Of a stretch of DNA of 64,000 nucleotides, positions 16,342 to 25,100 are shown one piece after another. A program made the position numbers and the translations under genes. This stretch comes from 67-14 sp020438345 (GTDB lineage Bacteria > Actinomycetota > Thermoleophilia > Solirubrobacterales > 70-9), in NCBI GenBank assembly GCA_937872475.1, contig CALMSY010000004.1:54172-118171 (forward strand), given 5' to 3'. Under the pieces are notes generated by a model. It did not search any database, had not been told where the DNA came from, and was given only the letters and a program-made list of their open reading frames with translations. Position 1 is the first letter of the stretch, and each line of letters starts with the position of its first letter.

Positions 16342-16370
16342 TTGCGGCCAGGAATCCAAACTGGTATAAC
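16342..16370 (+). promoter_or_regulatory. Promoter of the fatty-acid hydroxylase gene
   Basis: TTGCGG (16342-16347) and TATAAC (16365-16370) with a 17-bp spacer. The ATG at 16381 begins 10 nt downstream, so a leaderless or near-leaderless transcript is expected. The -10 box lies inside the FadR-like palindrome. Confidence 0.6.
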
Positions 16371-16375
16371 CAGTT
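16359..16375. promoter_or_regulatory. FadR-like operator palindrome
   Basis: AACTGGT (16359-16365), ATA, ACCAGTT (16369-16375): a perfect 17-bp inverted repeat. The known FadR site of Escherichia coli has the form AACTGGTCNGACCAGTT, so arms and spacing agree exactly. It covers the -10 box, which implies repression of the hydroxylase gene by the GntR protein encoded just upstream. Confidence 0.75.
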
Positions 16376-16380
16376 GGGAA

Positions 16381-17361
16381 ATGGGCGATCTGATCATCTA
16401 TGCGATCCCGTTCTTCTTTTTGGCGATGGGGCTGGAGTACCTGACCCTCCGTCACGCCGCTCACGATCACGAGCATGGGGAGGGGGCCACTTCACCGGCG
16501 GCGGATCCCGACGCTCCGGTTGGATTCGAGAAGAAGGACACCGCGACCAGCCTCAGCATGGGGCTCGGTCATCTCTTCATCGCAGGTGCCTGGAAGCTGG
16601 TCGTGCTGGTCATCTACGCGGCGATCTACTCGGTCAGCCCGATCCAGCTCTCACCCTCGGACTGGTGGACCTGGGTACTGCTCTTCTTCGTCGATGATCT
16701 CGCCTACTACGCCTTCCATCGCAGCCACCACAGGATCCGGCTCTTCTGGGCGATGCACGTGGTCCATCACTCCTCCGAGCACTACAACTTCTCGACTGCG
16801 CTGCGCCAGGACTGGTCGCCCTTCAGCTCGATCTTCTTCTGGATGCCGGGGGCGCTGCTCTTCGAGCCGTGGATGATCTACCTCGCCTTCTCCTGGAGCC
16901 TGCTCTACCAGTTCCTGCTCCACACCGAGGCGGTCGGCAAGCTGCCGCGGCCAATCGAATTCATCTTCAACACGCCCAGCCACCACCGGGTACATCACGG
17001 ATCCCAGGAGCAGTACCTCGACAAGAACTACGCCGGCATCCTGATCATCTGGGACCGCATGTTCGGCACATTCGAACCGGAAGAAGAACGGGTCCGCTAT
17101 GGGCTCACGAAGAACATCGAGACCTTCCATCCGGTCAAGGTCGCCTACGGCGAATACATGAATATCTGGCGCGATGTGAAGGCATCCGACAACTGGCGTG
17201 ACCGGATCGGCTACACCTTCAAGGGTCCCGGCTGGAAGCCGACGGATTCAGGCCGCGTGGCGGCGGAAACAGCCGATCAGGTGGGTGTTGACGAGTCCGA
17301 CCGCCTCCATCAGGGCGTACATGTTGGTCGGCCCGACGAACTTGAATCCCCGCCGGCGTAG
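16381..17361 (+). CDS. Fatty-acid hydroxylase / sterol-desaturase superfamily protein
   Basis: A 326-residue integral di-iron enzyme. The His clusters are FHRSHH (about residue 116), HVVHHSSEH (about 130-138) and HHRVHHGS (about 201-208), set among four or so membrane helices. The family hydroxylates or desaturates sterols, carotenoids, fatty acids or sphingoid bases. A FadR-like operator at its promoter points to an acyl substrate. The last 38 residues are encoded antisense to the 3' end of the tag gene and continue past the family-typical end (YTFKGPGWKP), so they may be a dispensable extension. Confidence 0.9.
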   Translation: MGDLIIYAIPFFFLAMGLEYLTLRHAAHDHEHGEGATSPAADPDAPVGFEKKDTATSLSMGLGHLFIAGAWKLVVLVIYAAIYSVSPIQLSPSDWWTWVLLFFVDDLAYYAFHRSHHRIRLFWAMHVVHHSSEHYNFSTALRQDWSPFSSIFFWMPGALLFEPWMIYLAFSWSLLYQFLLHTEAVGKLPRPIEFIFNTPSHHRVHHGSQEQYLDKNYAGILIIWDRMFGTFEPEEERVRYGLTKNIETFHPVKVAYGEYMNIWRDVKASDNWRDRIGYTFKGPGWKPTDSGRVAAETADQVGVDESDRLHQGVHVGRPDELESPPA

Positions 17362-17820
17362 CTCCTTCGCCAGCATTTCCGATTCTGGTGACCGGGTTGG
17401 CACTTCCGACTGGGCCGACGGGGCCGGGGAGGCTGCCGGAGCGAATGATCCGATCAGGTCAACCAGGCCACCATCCTCGCGGAGGGTGATGGTGGCGATC
17501 GCATTTTCCCGGGTCGCTTCGATCTTGGCCCGGGCCCGGATGATCGCCGCGTTGCCCATCAGGTCCTCGATTCCGGTCTCTGTGAGTCCGGCGCAGTAAT
17601 CCAGGTCGAATTCACGAAATGCTTCGCGGAAAGCCAAGCGTTTGCGGAGGATCGTTGCCCAGCTGAGGCCGGCCTGGAACGCCTCGAGCGAAAGTCGCTC
17701 GAACATGTCCTGCTCGCCGACGATGGGGCGGCCCCATTCGTCGTCGTGGTAGCTCCGCATCATCTCGCTGCTGTCGGCCCAGGCGCAGCGAGTCAGTCCG
17801 TCATCGGGGAGGTCGTTCAC
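17248..17820 (-). CDS. tag: DNA-3-methyladenine glycosylase I
   Basis: About 190 residues. It begins near TRCAWADSSEMMRSYHDDEWG, the highly conserved Tag N-terminus whose Cys and C-terminal His residues bind zinc, and ends VNTHLIGCFRR. FQAGLSWATILRKR is the helix-hairpin region. It excises 3-methyladenine from DNA. I choose GTG 17820; a longer frame upstream is not family-like. A Pro/Ser-rich insert (about 135-150) is unusual. Its 3' end overlaps the convergent hydroxylase gene by 114 bp. Confidence 0.92.
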   Translation of the reverse strand: MNDLPDDGLTRCAWADSSEMMRSYHDDEWGRPIVGEQDMFERLSLEAFQAGLSWATILRKRLAFREAFREFDLDYCAGLTETGIEDLMGNAAIIRARAKIEATRENAIATITLREDGGLVDLIGSFAPAASPAPSAQSEVPTRSPESEMLAKELRRRGFKFVGPTNMYALMEAVGLVNTHLIGCFRRHAA

Positions 17821-17865
17821 CGGCGGGATTCTGTCAGCCGGATCGGGCGCAGGTAGGTTGGAACG

Positions 17866-18609
17866 GTGCGCCGCCTTCTGACAGCAATTGGTTTGATTTC
17901 GATCGCGGGCGTCCTTCCTTCCGGGGCGTCCGGTGCGAGTGAAGGCACGGTCCACAAGGTGATCGGAAAGTCGGTACAGGACCGGGCGATCACCACCTGG
18001 CGGCAGGGAGATCAGCGTGCCGAATTCCGGGTTCTGGTTGTCGGCTCCATCCACGGCGACGAACGACAGGGCATGAGAGTGGTTTCACGGATCCGCCAGG
18101 ATCTGGCCGGCCGATCCGGTCCCCGGGCCATCGGCGTCTGGACGATCCGGACCGCCAACCCGGACGGTACGGTGGCCGGAACCCGCCGCAACGCGCGCCG
18201 GGTTGATCTCAATCGGAACTTTCCCTACCGCTGGGATGCCAGCCTGAACGGTGGCTACAACTCCGGTCCCCGGCCCGCCTCGGAACCAGAGACCAGGGCG
18301 ATCATGCGGCTGAGCGGGCGGGTCGGCTTCGACCTCGCGGTCTGGTATCACCAGCCTTGGGGCCGGACTCTGGTTCCCTGCAACCGCGACCGGCGCTGGG
18401 CGCTACTTTACGTCCGTCTCTCGGGGCTGTCGGCGGGGGGAAGCTGCGACCGGGGCTACTACCCGGGAAGCGCGATCAGCTGGCAGCATCACCGCTTCGG
18501 CACTACAGCCTTTGTGATCGAGTTCGGCCCGGGGTTTCAACCGCGGCCGATGATCGCCCGTCACGCTCAAGCCGTGATCCGCCTTGCCCGGCGCATGCAT
18601 CAAAGCTGA
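17866..18609 (+). CDS. Exported M14-family zinc carboxypeptidase
   Basis: 247 residues with a signal peptide (1-23, ending SGASGA). Zinc ligands are His63 and Glu66 in HGDE and probably His162 in YHQPWG; NPDG (98-101) and RRVDLNRNFP (111-120) are substrate-binding, and Glu229 in VIEFGPG is the catalytic base. It resembles MpaA-like murein-peptide amidases more than digestive carboxypeptidases. Export suggests action on cell-wall peptides. GTG start with TAGGTT 6 nt upstream (leaderless). It diverges from tag across 45 nt. Confidence 0.88.
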   Translation: MRRLLTAIGLISIAGVLPSGASGASEGTVHKVIGKSVQDRAITTWRQGDQRAEFRVLVVGSIHGDERQGMRVVSRIRQDLAGRSGPRAIGVWTIRTANPDGTVAGTRRNARRVDLNRNFPYRWDASLNGGYNSGPRPASEPETRAIMRLSGRVGFDLAVWYHQPWGRTLVPCNRDRRWALLYVRLSGLSAGGSCDRGYYPGSAISWQHHRFGTTAFVIEFGPGFQPRPMIARHAQAVIRLARRMHQS

Positions 18610-18706
18610 TCAGCGTATGGGTTCACTTGAGCGCAATATCGTGGATGAAGCCTGCGGCTGCCCGGCTACCTCAGGTAATTACTGCGGCCACCGAAGGTTT
18701 TCACCA

Positions 18707-18723
18707 GGGTGGCCAGGCCACCC
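18707..18723. terminator. Hairpin between convergent genes
   Basis: GGGTGGCC (18707-18714), A, GGCCACCC (18716-18723), a near-perfect palindrome between the M14 peptidase and the leftward hydrolase. No U-tract. Probably works for both strands. Confidence 0.5.
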
Positions 18724-18757
18724 GTCGCGGAAAGACAGGGCACGCTGGCCGTTTCGT

Positions 18758-19552
18758 TCAGTCTCTGGTGAAGTCCAGAATCAGCTGGGCGGTCTCGACT
18801 GGCACGTCAAGCTGGGGACAGTGGCCGACACCTTCGAGTTCGATCCAGTCCGCATTCGGTAGCGACTCCCTGAATCGGGCTGCGGCCGTTGGCCAGGCAA
18901 GGATGCGGTCGCTGGTACCCCAGATCATCCGCACCGGACAGTCGATCGCCTCGGTGGCAAGTTCCCAGTTGGCTGTCCGGCCCATCTCGGCAAGGTCTAC
19001 CGCGTCAACGCAGCCCGCTGCCCCGAGAACAACTTGTGCAACAAGCTCTTTAGGCATCACTTCGGGATGTTCGGTCAGGAACTGCATCGCCTGGGCCCGG
19101 CCTTCGGGGGTTTCCACCAGCGAGTCGACATGCGGTGCGGCGAGGGTGATCATCCCGTGCATTTCCTGGAAGAAATCCATGGTCTGGTTGAGAGCCGGAT
19201 CATCCGCCGCCCAACCGCCTGCCGGGGCCAAAGCGGTTGCGGTTTTCGCCCGTCCGCGAGTTGCCAGAGCGAGAGCCGCGTAACCACCGAGTGAGTTGCC
19301 GACGATGTGAGCCGTCTCGATCCCGGCCTCGTCCAGCAGTGCCTCCGTCGCATCCAGAAGCGATTGAAGCCCGGGTTCCACATCCAGTCCCGGTCCGCCG
19401 GCATGCAAGGGGAGCGTGGGCACAAACACATCGTGCTCGGTCTCCAGCGCCTCGACGATCGGCTCCCAGATTTGCCAGGTAGCGGTGAACCCATGCAGCA
19501 GGACCAGAGTCGACCCGCTACCGCCGCGATGAAACGCTGTGAATTCGCTCAT
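18758..19552 (-). CDS. Alpha/beta hydrolase (paralog of the one at 14512)
   Basis: 264 residues: LLHGFTATWQIW, nucleophile elbow GNSLGGYAAL (Ser about 95), WGTSDRILAWP (Asp) and EGVGHCPQLD (His). It matches the hydrolase at 14512-15324 throughout, including the opening FTAFHRGGSGSTLVLL and the APAGGW block. Both belong to the broad lipase/MhpC-like group; neither substrate is known. It is transcribed alone, divergent from a thioesterase gene. Confidence 0.88.
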   Translation of the reverse strand: MSEFTAFHRGGSGSTLVLLHGFTATWQIWEPIVEALETEHDVFVPTLPLHAGGPGLDVEPGLQSLLDATEALLDEAGIETAHIVGNSLGGYAALALATRGRAKTATALAPAGGWAADDPALNQTMDFFQEMHGMITLAAPHVDSLVETPEGRAQAMQFLTEHPEVMPKELVAQVVLGAAGCVDAVDLAEMGRTANWELATEAIDCPVRMIWGTSDRILAWPTAAARFRESLPNADWIELEGVGHCPQLDVPVETAQLILDFTRD

Positions 19553-19621
19553 GCTTGTAGTTTCTCACCGGGCCGGGTCCGCGGTACCTTGAAGCGCATC
19601 GGTACGCTTGCGATCGAGCCA

Positions 19622-20020
19622 ATGACACCGGAAACAACTCACAGGTTGCGGGTCCGCTACAACGAATGTGATCAGGTCGGCATTGTCTTCAACGCCAACT
19701 ATCTGGTTTACGCGGATATCGCTGCGACGGAGTTCTTCCGGGACCATCTCGGAGGCTATTCCTCATTGACCGATCTTGGCCTTGATTTCGCAATGGCCGA
19801 GGCGAACATCCGCTTCCGGCGGCCTGTCCACTACGACGAGGAAGTCGACATCAAGGTGACCGTCGGCTCGATCACCAGTCGCTCGCTCTCGATGGAGTTC
19901 GAGTTCACACGTGACGGAGATCTGATTGCGGAGATCGTGATCTCGTACGTCTGCATCGAGACCAGGAGCCAGGCTCCCCAGGTGATCCCCGACCGGTTCC
20001 GGACCGTGCTTGAAAGCTGA
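19622..20020 (+). CDS. Acyl-CoA thioesterase, YbgC/4-hydroxybenzoyl-CoA type
   Basis: 132 residues with the hot-dog fold signature VRYNECDQVGIVFNANYLVYAD (positions about 9-30), where Asp in ECDxxG is the catalytic residue of the 4-hydroxybenzoyl-CoA thioesterase group. The C-terminal strand region RFRRPVHYDEEVDI is also typical. It hydrolyses acyl- or aroyl-CoA esters; chain specificity is unknown. ATG 19622 gives the usual length. TACGCT 13 nt upstream is a possible -10. It is not linked to tol-pal genes, as ybgC is in Proteobacteria. Confidence 0.88.
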   Translation: MTPETTHRLRVRYNECDQVGIVFNANYLVYADIAATEFFRDHLGGYSSLTDLGLDFAMAEANIRFRRPVHYDEEVDIKVTVGSITSRSLSMEFEFTRDGDLIAEIVISYVCIETRSQAPQVIPDRFRTVLES

Positions 20021-20030
20021 CTGGCTTCAC

Positions 20031-20044
20031 AGCCGAACCCGGCT
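20031..20044. terminator. Small hairpin after the thioesterase gene
   Basis: AGCCG (20031-20035), AACC, CGGCT (20040-20044), ten bases after the thioesterase stop. The remaining 190 nt to the convergent PrsW-like gene show no gene or other structure I can support. Confidence 0.3.
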
Positions 20045-20234
20045 CGCGACGCTGTGCCGGATGAGCTGATTCTCACAGTCGTGAACGGGTACTGGTAGCC
20101 CATGGAAAAGGGCGACTTGAAGCAGAGACAGGGAACCTGGATTTCCCGCCTCCGGCCGGCCGTTCGAGTTCCACCCCATAGGCGGTCGGGTTCTGCCGAT
20201 CCCAGAGAATGGCTCACTACTCAAAGCCTGAGTG

Positions 20235-21425
20235 TCAGCGGCGGTGCGAGAGAATTCGCTCGCGGGCCGATTCGACTCCGGGCGAGTCTTCGCCGCGGGA
20301 CCTGGCCAGTTGGCGAGACAGATTCCGGCAAGCCGCAACCAGGCGCTTGCGGTTGCGCCGGCCCCGGCGGGTCTTCTTGCCTCCGGGAGCTTTCACGAAG
20401 GCCACCTTCTGCTTGTGTGTTCCGGCGGCTGCGTCAAGTTCCTCCGGTCGCAGGTTCCCGCTGGTTACTTCGGGTCCAAGGACATCCCGGATCCATTCAC
20501 GGTCCCGGGAAGCCGCACGTCGAAAGGCGTAAACAAGAGCGCAAAGGCCGACGATCATGATCACAGCCATGACCACCACAGCGCCGCCGCCACCACCCGC
20601 GATCGCCGCGGCTCCGTCCCACACACCATGTGAGAGCACGGCGACAAACATGAGCAGGATTCCGCGGCCTGCGTTCCGTTTCAAGGCCGGCGTTCCGACC
20701 AGATAGATCAATCCTGCTGAAAAGAGGGCGGTGAACAAGGCATGGGAGAAAATCCCGCTGCTGCTGCGGACGATCACCATCTGGATCGCGGCACCGACCT
20801 GATCGGACCCGGAAGCCGTTATCGCAGCATTGAAGGTATAGAGGAGATCCTCAAGGATCTCGAAACCAAGACCGATGAATGCGCCGACCAGAAGCGCATC
20901 CGAAACGCTCCGGATACGGCGTGAGGCGAGACCAAGAAGCAGCAGGAAGCCGATTCCCTTGGCGGTTTCCTCTACGAACGGTGCACTCAGCGCGGCCGAC
21001 CAGTCGGTCGTGAAGGCCTGGCCAAACAGCTTGCCGTAGATCTGGCCGAGAGCCTCGTTCGCGCCGATCGCCATGCCGAAGACCGCCGGTACGGCACCCC
21101 AAATGAAGGCGACCGCCAGCAGCTTGAATGGCTGGCCGTCATAGCGGTCGATATTCAAGAAGACAAGTCCCAGCACTATCCCGTATAGAGCCAGGAGGAC
21201 GACCGAGCTTGCGAGCGTCGCGATCCCGAGGTTCACGTGGGACCATTGCTCCCACATCTGGATCACGCCCCAGATGGTCAGGGCGACGAATGCCCAGAAA
21301 CAGGGATTGTGAGGCTGGAAAAACCGGAAAGGCAACCCCCAGCCAGAGATCTCCAGGGTCTCCTGGCGGCGTTGAAGCTGATCGGCCATCTGGTCCCGGT
21401 TCGGGCTGTCGGAGGCACCGTTCAC
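20235..21425 (-). CDS. PrsW-family intramembrane metalloprotease
   Basis: 396 residues with about eight membrane helices and the four conserved PrsW motifs: Glu152-Glu153 in APFVEETAKG, Glu189 and Glu192-Asp193 in FEILEDLLY, His228 in FSHALFTA and His266 in LSHGVWDG. In Bacillus, PrsW cleaves the anti-sigma factor RsiW at site 1, but most actinobacterial members have unknown targets. The final 90 residues are cytoplasmic and very basic (GGKKTRRGRRNRKRLV). Its start overlaps the stop of the upstream gene by 4 nt. Confidence 0.9.
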   Translation of the reverse strand: MNGASDSPNRDQMADQLQRRQETLEISGWGLPFRFFQPHNPCFWAFVALTIWGVIQMWEQWSHVNLGIATLASSVVLLALYGIVLGLVFLNIDRYDGQPFKLLAVAFIWGAVPAVFGMAIGANEALGQIYGKLFGQAFTTDWSAALSAPFVEETAKGIGFLLLLGLASRRIRSVSDALLVGAFIGLGFEILEDLLYTFNAAITASGSDQVGAAIQMVIVRSSSGIFSHALFTALFSAGLIYLVGTPALKRNAGRGILLMFVAVLSHGVWDGAAAIAGGGGGAVVVMAVIMIVGLCALVYAFRRAASRDREWIRDVLGPEVTSGNLRPEELDAAAGTHKQKVAFVKAPGGKKTRRGRRNRKRLVAACRNLSRQLARSRGEDSPGVESARERILSHRR

Positions 21426-22075
21426 TTGGCGGCCTTCTGCTTTCCGCTGCCCGCAGGCTCATAGGCGAAGCTGGCCAGCATCTCCCCGATTGCTTCATCC
21501 TGATCGTCCATCTGGGCGGCGGGGCCGACCACCTTCACGACAACATTGGTGCCATCGATCACGAAGGCCGCCAGCACTCCTTCGCTGGAGGGTGCGACAT
21601 AGTGCTCCGCCAGACCGGGTGTCTTCCAGCCTTCAACCGGCAAGGTCAACTTCTGCCCGGTCGCATTCAGGGTTTCGCTTTCGAATTGCACCGAGGTGCG
21701 CTCGATTTCCCCGATCAGGTCTTGCGGGGTTTCGTTGCTCTCGGCAGGCGACGCGTTGACATCCGCCGTGATCGGGCCAAGGGCGAGAGCCGCCGGCGCA
21801 CCCTGGGCCTTGGTGCGGGTGTGATCACTGGCTCTGAGCCCCGACTCCAGATTCCAGCCGGGAGGCGGAACGAAGGTGATCCCCGGTGCGAGAACAAGTT
21901 GCTCTCCGGTCTTGATCGGATCGTCGTATTCCAATGTGCGGTTCAGGGCCGGGACGACGATGATCCAGAGAGCGGCAATGAGCAGTGCCGTGATCGCGAG
22001 TGACCGAGCACGCCTGGAACCAATGGCCGGGACTTTCGTCCCGGTTTGGTGGTGTTCGGAGCCGGGGCTGGTCAT
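21422..22075 (-). CDS. Membrane-anchored protein of unknown function, PrsW operon
   Basis: 217 residues: a basic cytoplasmic N-terminus, one membrane helix (about 25-45, LAITALLIAALWIIVVPAL) and an extracytoplasmic domain of about 170 residues containing FVPPPGWNLESG and a beta-rich C-terminal half. The layout fits a single-pass sensor or substrate. Coupling to prsW (ATGA overlap) makes it a candidate substrate or partner of the protease, though this is inference. I do not recognise the family. Confidence 0.7.
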   Translation of the reverse strand: MTSPGSEHHQTGTKVPAIGSRRARSLAITALLIAALWIIVVPALNRTLEYDDPIKTGEQLVLAPGITFVPPPGWNLESGLRASDHTRTKAQGAPAALALGPITADVNASPAESNETPQDLIGEIERTSVQFESETLNATGQKLTLPVEGWKTPGLAEHYVAPSSEGVLAAFVIDGTNVVVKVVGPAAQMDDQDEAIGEMLASFAYEPAGSGKQKAAK

Positions 22076-22131
22076 TAAATGGTGAGTCCGCGGCCGAATG
22101 GAAAAGGCCCGGAGCAGAAGGCAGACATCTG

Positions 22132-25100
22132 TCAGGCGCCGGCGGGAGTCGCCTCGTCCCCGGCTTCGAGCTGACCTTCAGCTTCGACAGCCCCCTCTGC
22201 GGGGTCGGCTTCCGGGGGGTTGGCCGACCGGTCTGATTCGGCTATGACCTCGTCCGGGGCCTCTCCCTTGGGGATGAAACCTGACTTCATGCCGAAGTAG
22301 ACCGCCTGAGGGTGGTGGGCGATGATCGCGACCGTGGACTGCTCGGGCATCACCGCGTAACCGCCCGAGAGGTACATTCCGATCTGATCCAGGTCGAGCA
22401 ACTGCCAGACCTTCTCGTGCTCGGACTGGTCGGGGCAGGCCGGGTAGCCCCAGGAATAGCGTCGGCCCTGAGTCGAAGGTATGCCCAGATCCTGACGTGA
22501 CTTGTAGTGGAGCCATTCGGCCATGCCCTCGGCCGACTGGACGCTTAGTCCGTGGGTGAAAAGCTGTTCGGCGAACTCGCCCTCCTCGTGAAGGCGGTCC
22601 ATCAGTTCGGTCGCATCGGGGCCGACCGTGACGCCTTGCAGGGCAACCACATCACGCACGCCGTCATCGCCCAGCGGCCGGTAGAAGTCGGTCAGGCAGA
22701 TCCGGTCGTGTTTCGGCTGGCGCGGGAAGACCAGGCGGTTGATCTCCCGGTCGTGGTCCTCCGGGTCGAAGATGACCAGTTCATTGCCGTCGGCGTTGCA
22801 GGGGAAATACCCGAGGCGGGCCCGTGGATGGAGGTAATCCTGCTCCGCCCACATCCGTTCCAGCCGCGGACGGAAATCCTCGGAGACCAGCTTCTCCCAG
22901 GCTTCGCCCTTGACGCCCTTGCCGCCCCAGTGGAGTTTGAAAAGAACATGAAGGTCCAAGTGATTGAAGACCTCGTTGAAATCAACCGGAACCTCGCGGA
23001 CGCCCCAGAAGGGCGGCTCCGGTATCGGGGCGTCGGTGTCGGCGCTGGAACGGACCGAATCGTCATCCAGCGGCGGCAGATCCTCGATGATCACCGGCTT
23101 GTTGCGGTAGTCCTCCGCTTCCTGCCGGAGCCGTTCGATCAGTCCCTCGCGGGCCTCGCCGTCGATCAGGGCGTCCATCGTGTCGAGCCCCTGGAAGGCA
23201 TCCTTGCAGTAGATGACTCCCGGAGCGTAAACCTCGTCTGATTCCTTGCCGTGGGGGTAGAGTGCCCGCCGTCCGAAGTCACGGTTGATTGCGGCACCAC
23301 CGATCATCACCGGGTACTCGAGCCCGCGGGAATGCAGCTCCTGAATTGTGATCGGCATCTGCTTGGACGTCGAAACGAGCAAGGCCGAAAGGCCGATCGC
23401 ATCGGCATCGTGTTCGATCGCGGCATCGATGATCGTGTCGACCGGAACCTGCTTGCCGAGGTCTACCACGGTGTAGCCGTTGTTGGTCAGGATTGTGTTG
23501 ACGAGTGACTTGCCGATGTCGTGGACATCCCCGAAAACGGTCGCGATCACGACCTTGCCCTTGGTGTGGCCTTCGATCCGGTCCAGGTAGTTCTCCAGAC
23601 GGGCGACCGCCTTCTTCATCACCTCGGCGGACTGAAGCACGAAGGGCAGGATCAGTTCGCCGGCTCCGAACTTGTCACCGACTTCCTTCATCGCCGGCAG
23701 CAGAACGTCATTCAGGGTCGGAACAGCGCCGATCTTCTCAACCGACTTGTCAATCCAGTCCTCGACGCCTTCCTTCTTGCGGCGCAGAATCATGAAGTGC
23801 AGGGCTTCTTCCGGCTCCATGCCGAGGGTCGCGTCTTCCGCTTCCTCTTCAGCTTCTTCGCCCTTCGATTCGAAATGCTGGATGAACCGCTCCAGCGCAT
23901 CCTCGCGCCGGTTGAAGACCAGGTCCTCGGTCAGCTCGACTTCCTCGGCCGGGATCTCGCCGTAGGGCTTGATGTGGTTCGGGTTGACCATCGCCAGGTC
24001 AAGCCCGGCCTCCACGCAGTGGTGGAGGAAGATCGAGTTGAGCACCGCGCGGGCCGGCAGGCCGACGCCGAAACTGACGTTGGAGACACCCAGTGAAGTC
24101 TTGACCCCGGGGATTTCGGCCTTGATCCGGCGGATCCCCTCGATGGTCTCGATTGCGGAAGGCCGCCACTCTTCGTCACCCGTGGTCAGGGTGAAGGTGA
24201 GGTCATCGAAAATCAGCGCTTCGCGGTCGAGCCCGTGTTCGTCGCAGACCATTTCGGTGATCCGCCTGGCGATCTCGACCTTGCGATCCGCAGTTTTCGC
24301 CATGCCGACCTCATCGATCGTCAAGGCGATCAGACAGGCGCCGTGGGCCTTGGCCAGTGGCACCACCGTATCGAGCTTGTCCCGTCCGGCTTCCAGGTTG
24401 ACCGAGTTCACGATCGCCCGGCCCGGGATCTGTTCCAGGGCCATTTTGATCACATCCGGTTCGGTCGAGTCGACCTGGATCGGGGCGGGCTGGGTCAGCG
24501 ATATCCGCTTGACCACTTCCCTCATCTGCTCGTCCTCGTCCTGGCGTTCGGTCAGGGCGACACAGACATCGAGTACATGGGCGCCACCCTCAACCTGGTC
24601 TTCGGCGACCTGGGTGATCGTGTCGTAGTCGTCTGCCAGAAGTAGTTCCTTCGCGCGGCGTGATCCCTGCGAATTGACCCGTTCACCAACCATGGTGGGG
24701 GCAGGCTCCTGAACCAGCGGGGTGGAAGTCATCATCGAGGAGACCTGGATCGGACCTGGCTCCGGACGCGGTCCCGGCTTCAGATCCCGGACCCGGCCGG
24801 CGATTGCCTTGATGTGCTCCGGGGTGGTGCCACAGCAGCCACCCACCACCCCGACGCCGTAGCGTTCGACGAATTCACCGAGAGTCGCCGCGAGGGGCTC
24901 GGGCTTCTCGGGGAAGATCGTTTCGCCGTCCGGTCCCTGGAGGGGCAGGCCGGCATTCGGGATGCAGTGGACCGGGACCGTGCTGTTCTCGCCGAGATAA
25001 CGGATCGCGTCCCGCATGTCTTCGGGTCCGGTCGAGCAGTTGAGACCGATCACGTCGACCCTCAACGCTTCCAGGGTGGTAAGCACCGCCTGTATGTCGG

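Noticed and set aside
20175..20195. GTTCGAGTTCC resembling a tRNA T-loop
   Set aside because: The flanking bases do not pair and no other tRNA arms fit in the 214-nt intergenic region on either strand.
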